This document shows positions 60,251 to 64,000 of a DNA stretch of 64,000 nt, one piece after another; position 1 is the stretch's first letter; each line of letters opens with the position of its first letter. This DNA is from Candidatus Izemoplasmatales bacterium. GTDB lineage: Bacteria > Bacillota_I > Bacilli_A > Izemoplasmatales > Hujiaoplasmataceae. The stretch is from positions 23,260 to 87,259 of the forward strand of contig JBAZNL010000005.1 in NCBI GenBank assembly GCA_041649275.1, read 5' to 3'. Below the pieces are notes generated by a model. That model had not been told where the DNA came from. It saw only the letters and a program-made list of their open reading frames with translations, and ran no database searches. Made by a program: the position numbers and the translations under genes.

Positions 60251-60479
60251 TTTGAATGCCCCCGCGACCCGATCTGGTCGCTCTTCCCTCTCTTAACATC
60301 GTTTCATTCCAAATAAAAAACAGGCGCACTATGCCGTACTCCATCCGGTCTCGCGTCTGCATTTATCGTCATGTCCTTGCCGGATGTCTTCACCGTCAAT
60401 GATCATTCAATGAGATGTATCGCTTGCATTCCATTTGCTATTCATGATATCTCGGCATTTTTTTGTTGTCAATACATAA
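60251..60479. other. Upstream region of the RHS gene
   Basis: About 230 bp without a gene. A short hairpin GCGACC/GGTCGC is just in front of the RHS start, which has only a weak G-rich ribosome site. A TTGACG exists around 60396, but no good -10 at the right spacing, so I cannot place the promoter. Confidence 0.4.
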
Positions 60480-61800
60480 ATCTATAAGGGTTGCTGACAA
60501 ATGAGGTTCAACAGAATTCGCAAGGTTCATCATCGAAAACGAGGTCGATTTGATTTGATTCGGGGGGCCTGCGTTTCGATACAGCCCGAAACGGAGAAAA
60601 GGAAGAACATGCTTAAGGTTCATCACGATATTCACAAGGCCTATGAGTGTATTCTGTGATTCCGGATGCCTTGTAATCAGCTCGGCGAGGCTGTACCGGG
60701 TTTGGGAAACTCCGATCGCCCCTTCAATCTCCAGCCTTTTCACGAAGTCTTCCTTCACCGGCGCTTCGTCCGTCGGATTCAGTTCGTGCTTCGGCCTCTC
60801 GAGCAGTCTGCCGGAAAAGCCCGGATGCCTTGTTTCCTGCAATACGCCTTGTTGTCTTTCGTTAGGTCGATCTTGTCGGTACGGAACGACACCGGATACA
60901 CTCCATGCAGTTCCCTGTATCGTTCGACGATTGCCTTCAACGTCAGACTCTCGTTAATGATGTCGAAGAAGATCTCGGCAATGTAGATGCAGCCGTTCAC
61001 CTTGCTCAAGGCGACCTTGGGCCCAAACTCGCAAGGCGCCCCCGCCCTCCCGCGGACGATGCATCGGATGCGAGGTCGAAGCTGACATACGGTCTGATTG
61101 CCGTTTGTTGCTCGAAGATCGTTTTTAGGTCGACAATTCTATGGTTTGGTCTTCATTCAAGGCAAAAAAGCCGCATTGGACTCTCGTTTCGATCGTTTCA
61201 ATGTTCCTTTTGATGTCTTGGAGCTGCTGACGCAGTGATGTACGCCGGGTTTTGGCTGTCAGCCGTTTCGCCTTGGCATACTTCAGATTGTCCGTTCGCG
61301 CTTCATCGCGATACGTTTCTTGGCTTCTATACTTCTTGTGACAATTCATGATACTCATCGATGATCTTTCCGTCTTTTCCCGATCTTGATTGACAAGTTG
61401 GTGATAGGTCGGATACGTGACGTTCACCGGGAACGCCGTCACATCAATCGGTAGCGAACCTTCATATCTCACTTCCGGCTTCGATTTCCGACCGACTACC
61501 TTATGATGTTTCAAGAATATTTCGATGAGTTCCTTCGCGATCTCGATCCCGATCAGTTGGCGGTATTTTATTTCATAAGCGAGGCATCGAACGGCAGATC
61601 CATCATGAATTCGTCCATTCCCAGAAAGTACTGAAGCATCGGAGTAACCATCATGACTTCGAGCGTTTCCTTATCCGATGTTCCTCTGCCGGTCTGGATG
61701 ATCAGCGTCCCCTATCGCGTCCGTTCCAGATCCGACAATTCATCCTCAATTTCCGCTCACGGAATCAGTGCTTCCAGGGCGAACCACTTGCTATTCACTT
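60480..61800 (-). pseudogene. Decayed IS5-type transposase
   Basis: Pieces of one transposase lie on the minus strand in several frames. From 5' to 3': a stretch with DEFMMDLPFDASLM (near 61610), then 61514-61125 with LPIDVTAFPVNVTYPTYHQL and a Lys/Arg-rich helix, then 61009-60779 with VNGCIYIAEIFFD and SFRTDKIDLTKDNK (DDE region), then 60842-60438 with VEGAIGVSQTRYSLAELITRH-like C-terminal sequence. Stops and frameshifts interrupt it at least three times, so it is inactive. Family (IS5/IS1478-like) is by resemblance. Confidence 0.75.
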
Positions 61801-61849
61801 TGATCAGATTCTGTGGAAACAACTGAATGTTGAAATGGTAAGATGTTGG

Positions 61850-61861
61850 TAGACACATAAA
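61850..61861 (+). repeat. IS3 element left terminal inverted repeat
   Basis: TAGACACATAAA, matching the right end in reverse; sits within a longer hairpin. Confidence 0.8.
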
Positions 61862-61991
61862 GAACCCTTATGTGTTCATCAACATCTTTTTCATTTTGTC
61901 TTTTAAGTGATTGTCCCCTTTGTTTTTTTGTCATTGTATCATTTAGGGAACGTGTGTGATAGAGTGAAATCGAACCGAGGAGGATATCAAC

Positions 61992-62369
61992 ATGGGGAGA
62001 CCAAAGGGCGGCACGAACCGCTACTGGAGCAAAGATGCAAAGCTGACAATCATCAAAAAGGTTCTCGCCGGCGAAATGGGTGTCAAGCAGGCGGGGCGTG
62101 ATGAAGGAATCAGCTTTGGGATGATCAGCAACTGGCTCAAGCAGTATCGGGTAGGCGGGGAAGCGGCGCTGGAGAACAAAAAGAAGCCGGGAAATCCGCT
62201 GACCAAATATGCGAAGCGAAAAGAATTGACCCCGATGGAGCAACTCGAGTACGAGAACATGAAATTGAAAATCGAGAATCTGCGGTTAAAAAAAGGCTAC
62301 ACCAACGAGGAGGCGGATCAGGCCAAAAAGCAACGATCCGGCAAGAATTCGAAATCGTCCAAGAGTTGA
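61992..62369 (+). CDS. IS3-family transposase OrfA
   Basis: 125 residues. The N-terminal helix-turn-helix (MGVKQAGRDEGISFGMISNWLKQY) and a Leu-rich coiled region (EQLEYENMKLKIENLRLKK) are as in IS3 OrfA proteins. The ATG follows GAGGAGGATATC. The run of seven A at 62288-62294 allows -1 slippage into OrfB. OrfA alone would regulate transposition, while OrfAB is the transposase. Confidence 0.9.
   Translation: MGRPKGGTNRYWSKDAKLTIIKKVLAGEMGVKQAGRDEGISFGMISNWLKQYRVGGEAALENKKKPGNPLTKYAKRKELTPMEQLEYENMKLKIENLRLKKGYTNEEADQAKKQRSGKNSKSSKS
62288..62294 (+). promoter_or_regulatory. -1 programmed frameshift site A-AAA-AAA
   Basis: Seven adenines in phase with OrfA (TTA AAA AAA GGC). From there the -1 frame is open without a stop into the OrfB frame, which begins in that frame, giving a fused OrfAB transposase. 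Confidence 0.8.
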
Positions 62370-63223
62370 GTGGAGAGTATGGACTCGCGTCACTGTGCGA
62401 GGTCATGGACGTCTCGCGGAGCGGATACTACCGCTGGATGGGAAGGCGCGGCGAATCGAACCGATACGAGAACAATCGGGCGCTCCTCGGCAATCTCGTG
62501 ATTGCGGAGCACAAGCGTCACAGAACGTACGGATATCGCCATCTGGCGAAGGAAATCCGGATCATGACGGGCTGGGTCTTCTCGAACTGGCTGTGCCACA
62601 AGGTATGCAAGGGGCTCAAGATCCGTTCGATCGCACGCAAGCCCCGCGTCGCGACGAAGGGAGAGGAATCGCTTCAATATCCGAATCTGGTCCAAAACCG
62701 GTGGGTCGCCAACGGTCCGTTCGAAATCGTCGTTTCGGATACGACGCAGCTCCACTCGAGGGGAAGGAAACTCGACTTGAATCTGCATTTCGACACATTC
62801 AACAACGAAATCGTGGCATATGACGCCGCCAAAAGCGTGAGTGGCAATTCGCAGCCGAATCATCTGGCGGCGCTCCGAATACTCCTGGCGTGCAAGAAAA
62901 AGCGCGGATACGCCGAGTGCGAAACGATTCTGCATACCGATCAAGGGACCATCTACGGATCCCATGCGTACGCCGAAGCCCATCGTGGAAAGCATATCAC
63001 TCAGTCGATGTCCAGAGCCGGTACGCCGACGGACAATCCGATCGCCGAGTCGATGATCGGTTGGATCAAGGACGAACTGTACAAGGATTTCGGCTTCGCC
63101 ACGACAGAAGACCCGTACCAGGTCCTGAAAGTCTTTGTCCATTACTTCAACAATCTGCGCCTGGCGTATAATCTGGGATATAAAACCCCCGTTCAGTACA
63201 GGACCGAACGGGGGATGAAATGA
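62366..63223 (+). CDS. IS3-family transposase OrfB (integrase core)
   Basis: 285 residues from its own possible ATG, but more likely made as a fusion with OrfA. The DDE triad is clear: VVSDTTQLHS (first Asp), LHTDQGTIYGS (second Asp) and NPIAESMIGWIKDEL (Glu). The N-terminal HTH_21 region (RTYGYRHLAKEIR) is present. A GC hairpin (CCCCCGTTC/GAACGGGGG) covers its last codons and may stop transcription. Confidence 0.93.
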   Translation: MSGEYGLASLCEVMDVSRSGYYRWMGRRGESNRYENNRALLGNLVIAEHKRHRTYGYRHLAKEIRIMTGWVFSNWLCHKVCKGLKIRSIARKPRVATKGEESLQYPNLVQNRWVANGPFEIVVSDTTQLHSRGRKLDLNLHFDTFNNEIVAYDAAKSVSGNSQPNHLAALRILLACKKKRGYAECETILHTDQGTIYGSHAYAEAHRGKHITQSMSRAGTPTDNPIAESMIGWIKDELYKDFGFATTEDPYQVLKVFVHYFNNLRLAYNLGYKTPVQYRTERGMK

Positions 63224-63233
63224 AGATCATGCA

Positions 63234-63245
63234 TTTATGTGTCTA
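63234..63245 (-). repeat. IS3 element right terminal inverted repeat
   Basis: TTTATGTGTCTA, the reverse complement of the left end. Confidence 0.8.
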
Positions 63246-63429
63246 CTAACCATTGACTCGTTCAATGTCGAGTCGTTTTTCGGTTCTGGTCTGCATTTTT
63301 TCCGATGAGATTAGGATGCTTATGTTTCTGATAGAAGTCATAGGGAACCTTCCGTTTATACTCTCACAAATGCCGGTTATATCCTTGATTGAGCGATGGT
63401 TTTTATTTCAACAGTTTAGCATACAAGCA

Positions 63430-64000
63430 CCTGTATGATGAACTTGGAAACATTATTCAAGTTTCGTATAGCGAAGGAACGACGCTGAAAACAACGAATT
63501 ATTACCAGTATGACGAGCTCAATCAACTGGTTGTAGAAGATTATTATGTTGTAGGAACCGGAACATACTCGACCGTTTACAGTTACGATGACAGAGGAAA
63601 CAGAACATCGGTTTATCAGTATTATGCAGCTTCGAACCTGGCGTACCGTGCGACTGCACCGAGTATTCCCGGATCTTCCTTGGTGAACAGCGGCTCCCGA
63701 TCAGTAATCCCTTACTACAACAGCATTTATCCGTATACCACCGTCAAGTCCGCGGAAATCGGTGGAGACTATCCGACATTGACGTTCCGATATAAGGACG
63801 ACTCGACAGGCGTCTATTATACGGCAGAGACCGATAGACAATCGACGAACTTCGACACGCTGAGGAAAGGATTCTATACAGCAACGTATACGGCGGAATC
63901 GCCGACATACGGCATCGATGTAAGCTTCAACGTTCGATTCAACGTCGGCCATCTTGCGACGAGCACGATCGCCGCATCGGCATCTACGACCTATCAATAT
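63430..64000 (+). pseudogene. Partial RHS core on the plus strand (continues beyond the window)
   Basis: An open frame from about 63385 to the window end. From 63430 it matches the RHS gene at 54719-55289, in reverse orientation (YDELGNIIQVSYSEGTTLKT onward). There is no start codon or signal sequence in the matched part, and the ~180 bases before it are unrelated, so it lacks the N-terminal 1650 residues. It probably leads to a different C-terminal tip outside the window. It is an orphan RHS core and the right arm of the inverted repeat. Confidence 0.88.

Larger units (their letters stand above)
61846..63250 (+). mobile_element. IS3-family insertion sequence
   Basis: About 1.4 kb with two overlapping reading frames and a -1 frameshift site. 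Its ends carry the inverted repeat TAGACACATAAA (61850-61861 and 63234-63245, in opposite orientation), extended by imperfect matches (TTRG outside). The left end also forms a hairpin GATGTTG...CAACATC around ACACATAA/TTATGTGT. No obvious target duplication is seen. Codon use is more GC-rich than the RHS genes around it. Confidence 0.88.

Noticed and set aside
61846..63250. Target-site duplication around the IS3 element
   Set aside because: The bases next to the two ends (ATG and CCA, depending on the border) do not match; the exact ends are uncertain.

Overview
The window is one continuous piece of a bacterial chromosome. The first ~52.4 kb are GC-rich and tightly packed. Promoters are of the sigma-A type (TTGACA-17-TATGAT, several with an extended -10), genes often overlap by ATGA, CcpA-type cre sites are present, and lysine and preQ1-I riboswitches occur. 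With the gene content (lysine fermentation, purine fermentation, QueT, YwaF-like and YhcH proteins) this points to a strictly fermentative anaerobe of the Bacillota type. TGA is used as a stop. I cannot name the genus.

Layout. (1) 1-5.6 kb, minus strand: a lysine fermentation operon (maoC-like, CoA-transferase pair, kal, kce, kdd, kamA and the start of a P-loop accessory gene). It is preceded by a clear promoter with a cre-like site over its -35, a ~190-nt lysine riboswitch and a terminator whose 5' arm is also the 3' strand of the aptamer P1 stem, so lysine should switch the operon ON. (2) 5.6-6.2 kb: a gene-poor gap. (3) 6.3-7.9 kb, plus: guanine deaminase and malic enzyme. (4) 8.0-27.1 kb, minus: a ~19 kb purine fermentation operon of 17 genes with two complete three-subunit molybdenum hydroxylases, adenine deaminase, SsnA and HyuA amidohydrolases, YgeY, YgeW, two fold-type-II PLP enzymes, a DHOD-like ferredoxin protein, a MocA-like maturation protein, a P-loop NTPase and a membrane protein. 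It is followed upstream by carbamate kinase with its own promoter. Together these can take adenine and guanine through xanthine to ring-opened products and finally carbamoyl phosphate and ATP. (5) 28.1-39.5 kb: mixed genes, including a GNAT, a SIS isomerase, a YwaF-like protein, and queT/yhhN/GH127/MFS with a preQ1-I riboswitch in front of queT, then a BspA-like LRR lipoprotein and a YkgJ-type protein. (6) 39.6-45.8 kb, plus: a pectin/uronate operon (truncated GH105 fragment, then eda, yhcH, kdgK, kdgR-like, a TIM-barrel gene, kduI, kduD). (7) 45.8-49.8 kb: an esterase and a TetR-controlled ABC exporter. (8) 49.9-52.4 kb: a four-domain CoA-disulfide-reductase/rhodanese/TusA/DsrE fusion.

At about 52.45 kb composition shifts sharply to AT-rich and the sequence becomes an acquired island. 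It holds AT-rich palindromic repeats, a small lipoprotein, a 2268-residue RHS/YD-repeat surface protein with its own C-terminal tip, a decayed IS5-type transposase, an intact IS3-family element with a -1 frameshift site, and, on the opposite strand and running off the window, a second partial copy of the RHS core. The two RHS copies form an inverted repeat of at least 571 bp without indels, so recombination between them could flip the ~8 kb between and join the N-terminal part of the RHS gene to a different tip. This possible tip-switching RHS locus and the predicted lysine-activated riboswitch are the most interesting observations.
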